From Symsagittifera roscoffensis (Eukaryota; Xenacoelomorpha; Acoela; Convolutidae), in NCBI RefSeq assembly GCF_963678635.1, contig NC_087064.1, positions 5,616,411-5,680,410 of the forward strand: 64,000 bases of DNA. The letters are read 5' to 3'. Under the pieces are notes generated by a model, which was given only the letters and a program-made list of their open reading frames with translations, was not told the DNA's origin and made no database searches. Positions 1-9,330 of this stretch are shown here, piece by piece. Position numbers and translations under genes: made by a program. The number at the start of each line of letters is the position of its first letter. The stretch's first letter is position 1.

Positions 1-2
1 GG

Positions 3-215
3 AACACAATTGATCCCGAACACGTGATATTGGCACTGACAAGATTACGAGACTTCATGATTGAAAGAGGGATAACAGAGGTCTCAATGCCGGTGTATGA
101 CCCAAACAGGGGCAAACTGAGCCCAAGGGAATTGTACGCTATCCTACATGTGGTCTTTGCAGAAACTGAGATAATGGTGTATCTTCATAAGAAGTACTAC
201 TTGAGCATCGCCTGA
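3..215 (+). CDS. C-terminal end of an unrecognised protein, cut by the window edge
   Basis: The frame is open from base 3 to a TGA at 213-215, giving about 70 residues. Because it is open to the window edge, the visible ATG at 24 is probably internal. The peptide is mixed charged and hydrophobic, with a segment reading MPVYDPNRGKLSPRELY and a C-terminus ending YLHKKYYLSIA. I recognise no domain. Composition and strand match the long frames downstream, so it is probably the first visible gene of the same element, separated from the next by a roughly 500-base spacer. It could instead be the end of a long polyprotein-like ORF; only sequence to the left would tell. Confidence 0.55.
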   Translation, partial: NTIDPEHVILALTRLRDFMIERGITEVSMPVYDPNRGKLSPRELYAILHVVFAETEIMVYLHKKYYLSIA

Positions 216-721
216 GTCGGGTACACGGGGGTATCGAGTCGGGTGTGAGGGAGGAGTCTTGAGTTAGGTACTGGGGTGCGGCGCAGGTAAAGGGATCTTA
301 AGATGTGATTGGCATGACAATTAAAATTTTAAAAAAGAAAGGAACTAACGGTGCTAAAACATAAAATGAATCTGCATGCTTTTAAGGAAATTCCAATTGA
401 ATTGTTTTAAGTGAAAGTAGAATGATAAGATTTTAACCATACTGGTAGAAGGGGGGTCTCTAGGTTAGGAACGTGACATGCTAAGTTTTAATATGCTTTC
501 TGTTTTCAGATCAAGTTTGAAAAACAAAGTTGAAAATCCAACTATACTCAAGCGAGAAACAGAAAGAGAAATCTTGATTGAACTCGCGATAATCCGCACT
601 TACAGTAAGTATTTGCAAGGGAACATTTCTAGAGAATTCTTGAGTTGGGTAATACTTAAGTCGGTTAGGTAATTCTTGAGCTGGTTAACACATACCGATA
701 TACATCCCGAAGTCACGAAGA
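216..721 (+). other. Non-coding spacer between element ORFs
   Basis: About 500 bases without a convincing gene. The first part is G-rich (216-290), the middle AT-rich (310-440), and the last part holds CTTGAG at 258-263, 639-644 and 675-680 plus TCTAGAG at 628-634. These are the same motifs that crowd the far side of the element. A 64-codon frame at 478-672 has no supporting features. The spacer could hold the promoter or leader for the downstream frames; no TATA box or splice signal stands out. Confidence 0.4.
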
Positions 722-1723
722 ATGGCAGACCGATTCTGGAATTCCATGCCCGCGGCCCTGAAGAAGCCCACTCTTGATGAGCTGTACAGACGCCTGAGGG
801 ACCTGGACTATACCCAGATAGACGAGAGAATGGCAGTAATGCTGAATGCCATCCTCCAGTTGGAAGACCAGGGTGAGTGCAGGGAGTCTGCAACGGAGGT
901 TGTCTTGATGATCGGGTACACCACCGAGGGTATATCAAACCAAGAACAGACCAGATGGTTGTCTTGGAACGTGGATGGAGGAGTAAGGGGCTTTGACTTG
1001 GCAAGGAATCCTGGCCTGAGCAACAACACTGAATATGGCGCAGGGGAGTTCCCACTACCGGCTAGGCCAACAGCAAGATCTACGAGCCAGGGCTCGAGTA
1101 GGGTGCCGTCGATGACGCGAGCGCAACAGACGACCGAGGCATATCCGGATCTGGGTGTTCTAAAGAAAGAGCTCGAGAAGGCGCAGAAGGAAAGGAACAA
1201 GGTGAACCTCGATCGGGATCAGGCGAAGCTGGATCGGGAGAAGATTCAGCTGGAGAGAGACCAGGCAGTCAACGAGCGAGATCAGACTCTGAGGTTACTT
1301 GAGATGCTAAAAGTTGAACATCAGCAGGAACTAAGGGTGCGGGAGAGCGCCGCGAATCGTGATCAACTGAAGTCGGAGTTGGAGAGAATAGAACAGCGAC
1401 AACGTGAGCTTGACGCACAGAAGGGAGCCAGGCCAAAGGAGCGAGTAGTGACCAGCTCGAGGCCAGAGTCGCGCATGGAGGTGGATGAAGCTCCCAGGGC
1501 AAGAGGACGGTTCAACCTTGACCGCGAGGCCAGAGAACACGTGAGTGAAGGGTTGGAAGTCTGGATACCGAATGACGCAACGCCTTCCTTGCGTAGCCTA
1601 GAGACACAACCTGTACGTCCACTAATGGATGTGGTGCTGCCGGGATATACCCCAACCTCGACCTCGAGCGACAGTCAGGTGAGTGGCGGCTCATCGCGCC
1701 TGAAAAAGCTAGGCGAGAAATAA
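722..1723 (+). CDS. Coiled-coil protein of the SGNH element (333 aa, unrecognised)
   Basis: Opens with ATG at 722 and ends with TAA at 1721-1723. Residues 1-75 are a compact, partly helical N-terminal region. Residues about 85-145 are Gly/Ser/Thr/Pro-rich linker. Residues about 145-240 are a long highly charged heptad-like helix rich in E, K, R, Q and D with repeated LDR/LER-type words, a probable coiled coil. The C-terminal 90 residues are Arg/Ser/Pro-rich. No catalytic motif or zinc knuckle is visible. Such an order (folded N-terminus, coiled coil, basic tail) would suit a structural or nucleic-acid-binding protein, but that is inference only. It is followed after 13 nt by the SGNH-hydrolase frame, so co-expression is likely. 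I do not recognise a family. Confidence 0.6.
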   Translation: MADRFWNSMPAALKKPTLDELYRRLRDLDYTQIDERMAVMLNAILQLEDQGECRESATEVVLMIGYTTEGISNQEQTRWLSWNVDGGVRGFDLARNPGLSNNTEYGAGEFPLPARPTARSTSQGSSRVPSMTRAQQTTEAYPDLGVLKKELEKAQKERNKVNLDRDQAKLDREKIQLERDQAVNERDQTLRLLEMLKVEHQQELRVRESAANRDQLKSELERIEQRQRELDAQKGARPKERVVTSSRPESRMEVDEAPRARGRFNLDREAREHVSEGLEVWIPNDATPSLRSLETQPVRPLMDVVLPGYTPTSTSSDSQVSGGSSRLKKLGEK

Positions 1724-1736
1724 CAGCAGAAAAACC

Positions 1737-3590
1737 GTGAAAGATCGGCAAGACCGGAGCTTCCCCCAACTTGGGTCGAGTTATAAGAAAAATACAGAGG
1801 GGAGGTACCACAGGCACAATCGACTGGATTGGAGTGCGGAACAGGGAGCCAGGAGGGACTGCTTCCATGATGCGGCCTGGGTGGAGTATCTCGCGCCACC
1901 TCGTGTGCCAGAGGGTGCAGTTCACCTAATCATAGGGGACAGCCTGGTGCGGGTGTTGACCCGGATCCAGTCGCATTGGCAGACAGGAATCTTGAGTTTC
2001 GCTGGAGCTGCCACGCCACAGATGTTGGCAACCCTGGACATGCTAGGGATGACTAAAGTATATACGATGACCCTGATGATTGGGACCAACGATGTGTCAA
2101 GGGGAGAAGCTAGGAAAATAACGAGGCTGTACGACAAGATGAGCTGCCTTCTTGAGGAGCTGAGGATCCAGATGGACCCCGTCCTGCTGACGGTATGCAC
2201 GGTCCCCTACAACATGATGTTTGATCAGCACGCCTTGGAGATGAACGAGAAGGTGCGGAACCTAAACAAGGTGATCCGAGACATACACCGGAAGAGTGTG
2301 CTTCCTATCAGACTGTTGGACGTAGCGGAGCGCATGGAGAAAAAGGGATTCCCTGAAGACACCTCCAATGATGGAATCCATTTCGATAGGCCAAGGGGAG
2401 CGGAGTGGCTGAACGACGTCTTTCAGGAACACGTAAACACGCTAGAGTCGGATCTGCTAGAGACAGCCCAATTCACATTAGGACCACCTCCGAACCCACC
2501 ATTCCTTGCCTCAAGGGCCTTGTCTGGTCGCTTGGGAACGAGAGTTGACACTAGAGACGGTTCGAGGAGCAACCAGACCCGATTGCAGAGTGCCACGCCA
2601 ATGGAGTCTGAGGAGGTGACGTCATCAACACCTCCAGGCTCGGCGATATCCTCAGTGGTAGTGGCAGAGAACAAGCGGGAAAAGAGGTCTATAGAGACCG
2701 CTCGCTTGAGATATCCTGAGAAGGTGAAAGAACTGGACCTAGAGAGTTTGGAATGCAGGCGAGAATTGGCGGAAACCCTGGGGATTGAACGAGTGTCGCA
2801 CGAGGATTTGAATAGACATCATTGCGTGGACTGGTTGAAAGCTCATGAGGCGCACTTCTCGAGAACGAAATTGATGGAGACCACAGACCTGACTGGAATT
2901 CCCACAAAAGCGATCATGGGACCCATTAACTACCGACCTCTCAAGCTGCTGGGGAGTCCTGGACTTATAACAGAACCTCCCAAGCACCGAACGAGCATCG
3001 CCAGGATCAGGTTGGCGACCCCGGCACAGTTGAAAGTGGTAGACAAACTACTCAATCCAGGGTCGATGGAATTGCCGGATGCCGCTTACGAAGGCTCGAA
3101 ATTGGCGGAAGATCCCAGGTACGGGAAGCCCTGTGGCAGCACCCAGCTGGCCAAAACCCTGGCAGTTTATGATAGAGCAGATCCGGCTGCTGCGAGAGTA
3201 GTCATTGTGGCGGGGTCGGACTTCGAAGGAACGTCTCCCAAGTTGTTCTGGCCGGAGACTCTGATATACTCTTTGCCAGGAGCTGAATTAAATCAGATGT
3301 TAACTCTGGTGGTGGCAATAAAGTCGGAGATGCCCTGTGAACTTGAGCTGCTATTGTTTGCAGGAATGAATGATCACCTGCACGCGGTGGGACTTCTTGA
3401 GCAACTGAAGGGCGATGAAAATCCGCCATCGAGGAAGATATGGGAAGCCATTCAGGCGTTGTTTGCGGCGATGAATGAAGTGCAAGAGAATGTTGTCTCG
3501 AGATTTGGGTCCAAAACGAAGGTGGTGTTTACCACATCCCCTGGATACGCGAATTGCCACCCGCCCTACAATTCGTGTACGCGGTCTTGA
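1737..3590 (+). CDS. SGNH/GDSL-hydrolase-domain protein of the element (617 codons)
   Basis: Seen: residues 66-70 read IGDSL (block I, nucleophile Ser), residues 116-119 GTND (block III, oxyanion-hole Asn) and residues 212-215 DGIH (block V, catalytic Asp and His). The spacing is that of a complete SGNH-hydrolase domain over about residues 60-235. Known: SGNH enzymes are esterases or lipases acting on acyl or acetyl esters. SGNH-like domains also occur in ORF1 of some CR1/L2-type LINEs. Residues about 255-325 are a Ser/Thr/Pro-rich linker. Residues about 325-600 form a second conserved-looking region with GSDFEGTSPK and LFAGMNDH stretches. The start is uncertain: the frame opens at a GTG and has no ATG before the GDSL motif, so non-AUG initiation or expression linked to the upstream frame is possible. 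Its end overlaps the next open frame by 37 nt. Substrate unknown. Confidence 0.7.
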   Translation: MKDRQDRSFPQLGSSYKKNTEGRYHRHNRLDWSAEQGARRDCFHDAAWVEYLAPPRVPEGAVHLIIGDSLVRVLTRIQSHWQTGILSFAGAATPQMLATLDMLGMTKVYTMTLMIGTNDVSRGEARKITRLYDKMSCLLEELRIQMDPVLLTVCTVPYNMMFDQHALEMNEKVRNLNKVIRDIHRKSVLPIRLLDVAERMEKKGFPEDTSNDGIHFDRPRGAEWLNDVFQEHVNTLESDLLETAQFTLGPPPNPPFLASRALSGRLGTRVDTRDGSRSNQTRLQSATPMESEEVTSSTPPGSAISSVVVAENKREKRSIETARLRYPEKVKELDLESLECRRELAETLGIERVSHEDLNRHHCVDWLKAHEAHFSRTKLMETTDLTGIPTKAIMGPINYRPLKLLGSPGLITEPPKHRTSIARIRLATPAQLKVVDKLLNPGSMELPDAAYEGSKLAEDPRYGKPCGSTQLAKTLAVYDRADPAAARVVIVAGSDFEGTSPKLFWPETLIYSLPGAELNQMLTLVVAIKSEMPCELELLLFAGMNDHLHAVGLLEQLKGDENPPSRKIWEAIQALFAAMNEVQENVVSRFGSKTKVVFTTSPGYANCHPPYNSCTRS

Positions 3591-6500
3591 TCCTGATAGC
3601 AGAAGGGAATGAATGGCGGATTCTAATGGCAGCCCCCAATCGGGAGTTGGAGCCATCGAACCTGAGGCTCCGCAAGTCAGAATTGGCGGCGGCATGGGCG
3701 GACATATCTCATGCACTGAGGGGCTTTTATGGACTAGCCGACATCCTGATCGTATTAGATGAGGTGCTCTTGCTAGAGATATCGAACTTTGCCAGGCAAC
3801 TCAAATTCAGCCCAGTCATCAGAGACGATCACCCGGCGATAAGCCAATTGACGGCCAGTTTGTGGTTTCGGAGTATGGATGTGAAGATCACAAACTCCAC
3901 CAGCAAGTCTAGAGGTCCCAGTAACGAGAGAAGAAATGTGGCCGAGACGGAGAAGCAATTAGAATCGATGAAATATCGATTGACTCAAGAGAATGGCTGG
4001 TGGCCATTTTTGACACCAAGGCTGGAGAACGCCACAAACAAGACGAGGGAGGAAGCACCACCCCTCGTGAAACAAGTCTGGAGTTTTCTGGAGAAACAAC
4101 TGGAGCTGGCCGAAACAAGAGACATGACGGTGGCTAGATTTGTCTCAGCCGCCAATGAAGTGACGATTGGAGGGTTCTGGAGAGAGCACGCCAAGGTTGA
4201 ATTGAGGACTAGGAGGGATTATGAGATTCTCAACTTCTTGAGTCCTTGCTGGGAGAAGGAATTCATGGCAGGAATGTTCGGCACCGCGGCGACTATCTTT
4301 GGAGCCTTCGTGCAGGAGATACTGGGCATGCCCATCAGCCTGCTCTTGGCCTTGTATTTGGTTTACCCCAGATACTTGTTCAACATGGGCCCAGCATACA
4401 TGTTTAGTCGAGGAGTGGAGACACTTCGAGTTGATGGGTACCTGGCACTATTACTCTTGACCCATGGGGAATTGGTGTCGTTTCATCGATTAATGGAATA
4501 TGGAGAGCCTCTGTCTATGGGGAGAGTCCACTCGAGCATTGAGACCAGCTCCTACAAGTGTGCCGCAGGGTTGAAGACGTTGTTAGTGCAATACCTCATG
4601 ATGCAGAATCGGCACATGACGGGTGAAGATGAGAATCCAACCTCGAGAGAAGAATGGAAGAAGACGAATAGAGGGATGCCTCTGCTGACGGACCTATGCC
4701 TGGCAATGAGGTCGGACCCAATGGGGATAATCCGGGGCCTAGAGGAGGTGGTGACCTGCATTTATGGTCCAGCGGTGACGTACGCGTTCCCAGATCCCCT
4801 GGTGACAACGTATCGTCACTCTGTAACGCACTTGAGTCTTATCAGTATACTGGATGGGACGGCGTTAAATTGGTGTCAGCAGGAGGTGCTCAGAGCGCGA
4901 ATGAGCAACACGGTACTCTTTGGAAAGGTGAAAGATGCCGAGCTAATAGTGTACAACTTCAGGGGGCAAATGCAATGTAGAATGGGAGGCAAGCGAGAGG
5001 GTCCCATCGAAATATATCCCAAATTCTGGAACTTGAACCCATTGACGGCAGACGGACGAGAGATCTTGAGAATTCCTGCCTGGAAGGAGTGCTTTGCACT
5101 GGTGAAGAGGGAGCTGGAAACCATAATGGAGAAAGAAATCCTCCCAGCCACCATGCCTGAGTTCCCAATAGTCAGGAGGATGACCTTAGGAATGAACAGT
5201 CCCTTGGTAGTTCCCTCCATAATGGCGAGGATGACGACGGAGGAAATGCAGAAATATTTCACTGATGGCTGGGACACCCTGTTCATCGGCTACACGGCGG
5301 CGGTCTACTTCCATACTAGCGAGGCAAAGGTAAATTCGTGGACGACGCAAGCGAAAAAGAGGAGAGGTTCGCAACCCCCCGGATATGAGGTGCGAAAGGT
5401 CTTGAGAGCTCTTGAGCAGGAGGGACTTGAGAACATGCTAACCATATGGGATGATGGCAGGATGATCATGATGGAGGGGCACGTCGCATTGGTGGACGAT
5501 ATGAAATTTGCAACGAGAAAATATAAGGCACCCTATGGCTTAGAACAGGTGGAAATGAGACAGGAGGGAAAAGAACTAGATGCCGCAGGTCAACTGCATG
5601 TAGCTCTGACGGAATACAAGAAACTGGACCCTACGACACCATCACCACTGTCAGTGGACACGCCTGGAGACAAGAGGAGTGGACCCGTTGAGGACCGATT
5701 CAAAAGAATTCTCGAGAGAAGGAGAAACGAATCAGAAGAAGAGAGTATGGATGAAACTCTCAGTGAAGCCGGTGAAGACATGGAAGTGGGGAATACGCCT
5801 GAACCAGGGCCATCAGGGGAGGAGCTCACCACTCAAGAGCTGTTGAAAGACTTGAGCGAGGAGAATTGGGCAGATACTGCCACCCCACCTCTGAATCCGT
5901 CCCCCCGGAAGAACCTGGAATTGCCATTAACAGGTGAGACTTTCAATATGGGGATGTTACTCTTGAGCTCGGAGGAAAGGGGAAAGAACACGTTCGAAGG
6001 GAACAGGGACATGTTCCTGGGATCCCTGAAGGACGATGCTTGGCAGGAGTTCTTGGAAGAATTCAATCAAGAAGTGGGCAGCGAGACGACGCTGGACAAA
6101 TTCAAGGAGGAACTGTGGGACACAGTCGTAAGATTTGGAGAACCGCTTCTGATAGGAACGGGCCTGGATGAGAAGGCGAGAAAAGAGCTGCTGAGCAAGC
6201 TGGTAGAGCTGAGGAATTCACGATCGAAGACTAGAGAAGAAAAATGTGAGGACAGCTCTACTCTGAAACAAAAAACTGCAGATAAAAGAGTTGATGATAT
6301 AAAAAGGGATAAGGTTGGGACTAGTAATATAATTAAAAGTACTAATATCCTTAAGGCTCGAGCAGGGGGGAGGCAAGAGTTGGAAAGATTGGATAGAGAG
6401 GTCGAATCAGTGATGGTAGCTACAACACCCTCAAGCAGAAATGTGAAGACTCGCAAGAGGAAGAGAGAAGTAGAAGGATTGAGTAGTCCTTCAGTGGATG

Positions 6501-6910
6501 CTGTTTCGGAAGGAAACTTGAGAGAGACGGCGCCCATGGTTTTGGCTCGATGCAAGACGGCGGCATACAAGAACAGCTCAGAGCTCAGAAGACCACTTGA
6601 AGTAGAAAGGGAAATAGAGACTTCCACCAGTTCGACATCGGAGGAAGACTTCAAGCCTCAGAAGATAAACGTAAAGAGAGGTTCAACGAACGGACAGACA
6701 TGGGAAGTGGATATCGGCAAAGAATGGATCTCGAGGGCACATCAGGACATGGGCAAGCAAGTGACGAGTGACCCATTGGAGAGGAACAAGACGAGGAACA
6801 CTTCCCGGACGTGGTGGGTGGCCCTTGAAACATTGAAAGAAATGGAGGACTGCTGGAAGAAGTTGGACAGTGGAGTAGCTCGCAAGCGACGCAATTGGGC
6901 CACCCAGTAA
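3554..6910 (+). CDS. Large unrecognised protein of the element (up to 1118 codons)
   Basis: The open frame begins within the end of the SGNH frame; the first ATG is at 3626. Residues about 1-560 look folded, with helical and hydrophobic stretches (about residues 230-300 include a Leu/Ala-rich segment), many Trp/Tyr/Met and few low-complexity runs. From about residue 690 the protein turns acidic and disordered, with Pro/Ser/Glu-rich tracts. A basic Lys/Arg-rich region follows near residues 900-1000 and includes KTRKRKRE, a possible nuclear localisation signal. No polymerase, protease, helicase, integrase or capsid motif is recognisable. The bulk of the element's coding capacity lies here and in the next frame, so these presumably carry its core functions. 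Function unknown. Confidence 0.6.
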   Translation: MPPALQFVYAVLILIAEGNEWRILMAAPNRELEPSNLRLRKSELAAAWADISHALRGFYGLADILIVLDEVLLLEISNFARQLKFSPVIRDDHPAISQLTASLWFRSMDVKITNSTSKSRGPSNERRNVAETEKQLESMKYRLTQENGWWPFLTPRLENATNKTREEAPPLVKQVWSFLEKQLELAETRDMTVARFVSAANEVTIGGFWREHAKVELRTRRDYEILNFLSPCWEKEFMAGMFGTAATIFGAFVQEILGMPISLLLALYLVYPRYLFNMGPAYMFSRGVETLRVDGYLALLLLTHGELVSFHRLMEYGEPLSMGRVHSSIETSSYKCAAGLKTLLVQYLMMQNRHMTGEDENPTSREEWKKTNRGMPLLTDLCLAMRSDPMGIIRGLEEVVTCIYGPAVTYAFPDPLVTTYRHSVTHLSLISILDGTALNWCQQEVLRARMSNTVLFGKVKDAELIVYNFRGQMQCRMGGKREGPIEIYPKFWNLNPLTADGREILRIPAWKECFALVKRELETIMEKEILPATMPEFPIVRRMTLGMNSPLVVPSIMARMTTEEMQKYFTDGWDTLFIGYTAAVYFHTSEAKVNSWTTQAKKRRGSQPPGYEVRKVLRALEQEGLENMLTIWDDGRMIMMEGHVALVDDMKFATRKYKAPYGLEQVEMRQEGKELDAAGQLHVALTEYKKLDPTTPSPLSVDTPGDKRSGPVEDRFKRILERRRNESEEESMDETLSEAGEDMEVGNTPEPGPSGEELTTQELLKDLSEENWADTATPPLNPSPRKNLELPLTGETFNMGMLLLSSEERGKNTFEGNRDMFLGSLKDDAWQEFLEEFNQEVGSETTLDKFKEELWDTVVRFGEPLLIGTGLDEKARKELLSKLVELRNSRSKTREEKCEDSSTLKQKTADKRVDDIKRDKVGTSNIIKSTNILKARAGGRQELERLDREVESVMVATTPSSRNVKTRKRKREVEGLSSPSVDAVSEGNLRETAPMVLARCKTAAYKNSSELRRPLEVEREIETSTSSTSEEDFKPQKINVKRGSTNGQTWEVDIGKEWISRAHQDMGKQVTSDPLERNKTRNTSRTWWVALETLKEMEDCWKKLDSGVARKRRNWATQ

Positions 6911-6934
6911 AAGGCCGAGGTTAATAAAATAGAA

Positions 6935-9310
6935 ATGGCGAATCATCTGAAGAGGTCCTGGCAGAGTTTGTTGAAGGATCATTTTGAAGAAGCAATGAGG
7001 ACACCCTCATCAGCACCACCATTAATGGCGAATCCCTTCGTTAGAACTGCAGGACAATTAATGTTCACCTGGAGTCTGGTGGGGATAGAGTTGGAAACAC
7101 TGACCTCGTATGACAGGCTGAAGTTGGGAAGCAAGAAGCTAGATGTGTATCAGGCACTGATGCAACACGTAGCCAGGGACAATTCAGGCTTGAGCCTGGC
7201 TAGAAGAAAGGATGCCACGTGTTTCTTGAGATGGATAATGTCGATGATGTCTGATAGCACCATCTTGGCATGCCACCAGAGAGCAAGCGGAAGTAAAACC
7301 GTGGAAAAAAGAGTCTCAACGATCATCTTAAACGTGTATCAGAGTACTGGTATAGAAAAAGAAGATGGTTCCAGACTGTCCCTAGAGAACCACAGAAAGC
7401 TGGACGAGGTACGGAGATTTTATAATAAGAAGTTCGAAGAAGAGCATGATGTTCACCGTAACCTGGCCTCGTCAGAGCAGTACTCGAGACCCAGCGAGAA
7501 GGGGGAATACCAATACGTGTCAGGAGTGATGGGAATAGCCTACAACCCCTTCTTAGACTCGGAAACTGGAGGCGCCCACAGAAACCATGAGGTAGCGGAG
7601 CTACTGAAGTTTTGGACAGAAAGAATAATGGAAATAGACGCGGTGGAAAAAGAGGGGCCGAGCTTGGGCCTGATTCTTGAGAAAACACCAGAGGTGGTAA
7701 GCATACCGCGCTCAAACAAGAGAGTTGAAGTGAACATGGGCGATGGAAATGGCTTGTTAACCACGAACTTGGGAGTGGTATGGAAGCTACTAAGACCCTC
7801 CTGGTGTCCACATCCCCACGCGAGTCTGATCGAGGAAACCACCGAGCGAGTGAGGTTAGCACCAACGGAAGATGAAGATCTGGCAAAGTTGAGTGTGCTG
7901 CATAAGCTAATCTCACCTCAGATGCAAGAGCCAAGCGAAAAGACGAACAATCCCGGGTCAGCGAAGAAGTTGGAGCCGGGTAGCTGTCTGGATTCGACGT
8001 GTGGAAACGGAGAGCACACCTGCGATGGACGGTCATGCGTCAGAATACTGTCCTTTCAAAAAGAAGACCTGGTCACTTGGTTCGAAGACATCACAGAAAG
8101 GGAGAGAAGTGAAGTGCAAATAGTAGCGGAGTGTTACGCGAGAACCACGGTGAATATAGCGACGGCTCTCGGATTCTTCTCGAGAATGTGTAGTTTGCAG
8201 TCATTGGAAAGACTAGAGTCTGAACACCATTGGGTGACGGCGTTGAGCGTAGAATCATGGCCTGGGGTGTTGCAGGTGACTCAAAAACACATCCGGAGCT
8301 GGAAAATTGTTCTTGATGCAGAAATGGGGTTTCCCATGAGCGAAGCTTATGGCCTGCCATTGAACGCAAAATCCCTGATAGGGTCAATGATGGCCAACTT
8401 GTGCGGAAGTCACTACCCACTGCACATGGCGATGGTGGAAGCATCCAGCCAGAGAGTATTGGTGGACAAGGCCTTCTCAGTGCCCAAGTGCGTGAGGTTG
8501 GCTAGGATATCGCATCACTCGCACAAGTTGTTGAGAAAAATCAGAGGGACAGTACCAAAAGAATTGAGAGATGACTTGAGTGAAATCTGGGGAGAAGAAC
8601 TTTTGAAGTTGGAGAGAGAGAACACAAGCGATCACGAGAGACAAAACGTGATCGGAAAACCTGTGGGAAGTGCTCCAAACCTGGAAGATAACGACACGAT
8701 GCATGAGAAAATGATGGAGCTTGAGCCTTTCTTGGAAGCCTCGGGGGAGCGTAACCTCAGGAGCATTGAGATCACCCATGGAGAATGCCCATGCCACTGT
8801 TTGGCGCAAACGGTGTGGTATCCAGATCACAAGAACCTTTGCCTGGTGTGGGATATGGAAGAAATCCGGTCAATCGGACTACCGGATCACCGACAAAAGG
8901 TGACGCTCTTGGTAGTGAGTACGATGTTGGCTCTGAGATGGATAGAAGAGAATATAACGAAGTATCGGGAAGCGGGGACGCCAACGGCTGAGTCAATATA
9001 CGCGATAGACTACAGTAGGAGACTCGAGTTGTTTGAGACTGCGTGCAAGGTATTCGCCGTACCAACGGAAGTCAGACATGTCTGGAGCCGTTTGAGGTAC
9101 TTCCCATGGTTTCGGGCGACGCTGACGTCTTGGTTGTACATGACAACGAAAGATCACATGAGAAAACATCAAAAGGAGTATCGACAGTTCCAGGCCGAGA
9201 TTGGGCCGGAGGCTTTCAAGAGACCCCTGTTAACCCATCGTAATGCAATCACGACAGGATGGAAGAGAGTGGGTAAAATGTCTAGAGACAATACCAAGGC
9301 GAGGGAATAG
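6935..9310 (+). CDS. Unrecognised protein of the element with Cys-rich segments (791 aa)
   Basis: ATG at 6935, 24 nt after the stop of the preceding frame; stop at 9308-9310. The protein is mostly helical and charged, without long low-complexity tracts. Two Cys-rich places could bind metal: about residues 350-370, with spacing CLDSTC, then HTC, then GRSC, and about residues 611-632, with a CPCHC cluster followed by a further His and Cys. These do not fit a classical C2H2, RING or CCHC pattern. A conserved-looking C-terminal domain (about 640-790) is rich in Trp and Arg. No catalytic signature recognised. It is the last large frame of the block. A nucleic-acid-binding role is possible from the Cys clusters and basic character, but this is inference. 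Confidence 0.6.
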   Translation: MANHLKRSWQSLLKDHFEEAMRTPSSAPPLMANPFVRTAGQLMFTWSLVGIELETLTSYDRLKLGSKKLDVYQALMQHVARDNSGLSLARRKDATCFLRWIMSMMSDSTILACHQRASGSKTVEKRVSTIILNVYQSTGIEKEDGSRLSLENHRKLDEVRRFYNKKFEEEHDVHRNLASSEQYSRPSEKGEYQYVSGVMGIAYNPFLDSETGGAHRNHEVAELLKFWTERIMEIDAVEKEGPSLGLILEKTPEVVSIPRSNKRVEVNMGDGNGLLTTNLGVVWKLLRPSWCPHPHASLIEETTERVRLAPTEDEDLAKLSVLHKLISPQMQEPSEKTNNPGSAKKLEPGSCLDSTCGNGEHTCDGRSCVRILSFQKEDLVTWFEDITERERSEVQIVAECYARTTVNIATALGFFSRMCSLQSLERLESEHHWVTALSVESWPGVLQVTQKHIRSWKIVLDAEMGFPMSEAYGLPLNAKSLIGSMMANLCGSHYPLHMAMVEASSQRVLVDKAFSVPKCVRLARISHHSHKLLRKIRGTVPKELRDDLSEIWGEELLKLERENTSDHERQNVIGKPVGSAPNLEDNDTMHEKMMELEPFLEASGERNLRSIEITHGECPCHCLAQTVWYPDHKNLCLVWDMEEIRSIGLPDHRQKVTLLVVSTMLALRWIEENITKYREAGTPTAESIYAIDYSRRLELFETACKVFAVPTEVRHVWSRLRYFPWFRATLTSWLYMTTKDHMRKHQKEYRQFQAEIGPEAFKRPLLTHRNAITTGWKRVGKMSRDNTKARE

Positions 9311-9330
9311 AGTAGGACCTGGCGAAGAAC

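Noticed and set aside
7323-8036. Long minus-strand open frames opposite the element genes (for example 7323-8036, 6067-6654, 600-1055)
   Set aside because: They are antisense shadows of purine-rich coding frames, with Ser/Leu/Pro-rich composition and no domain features.
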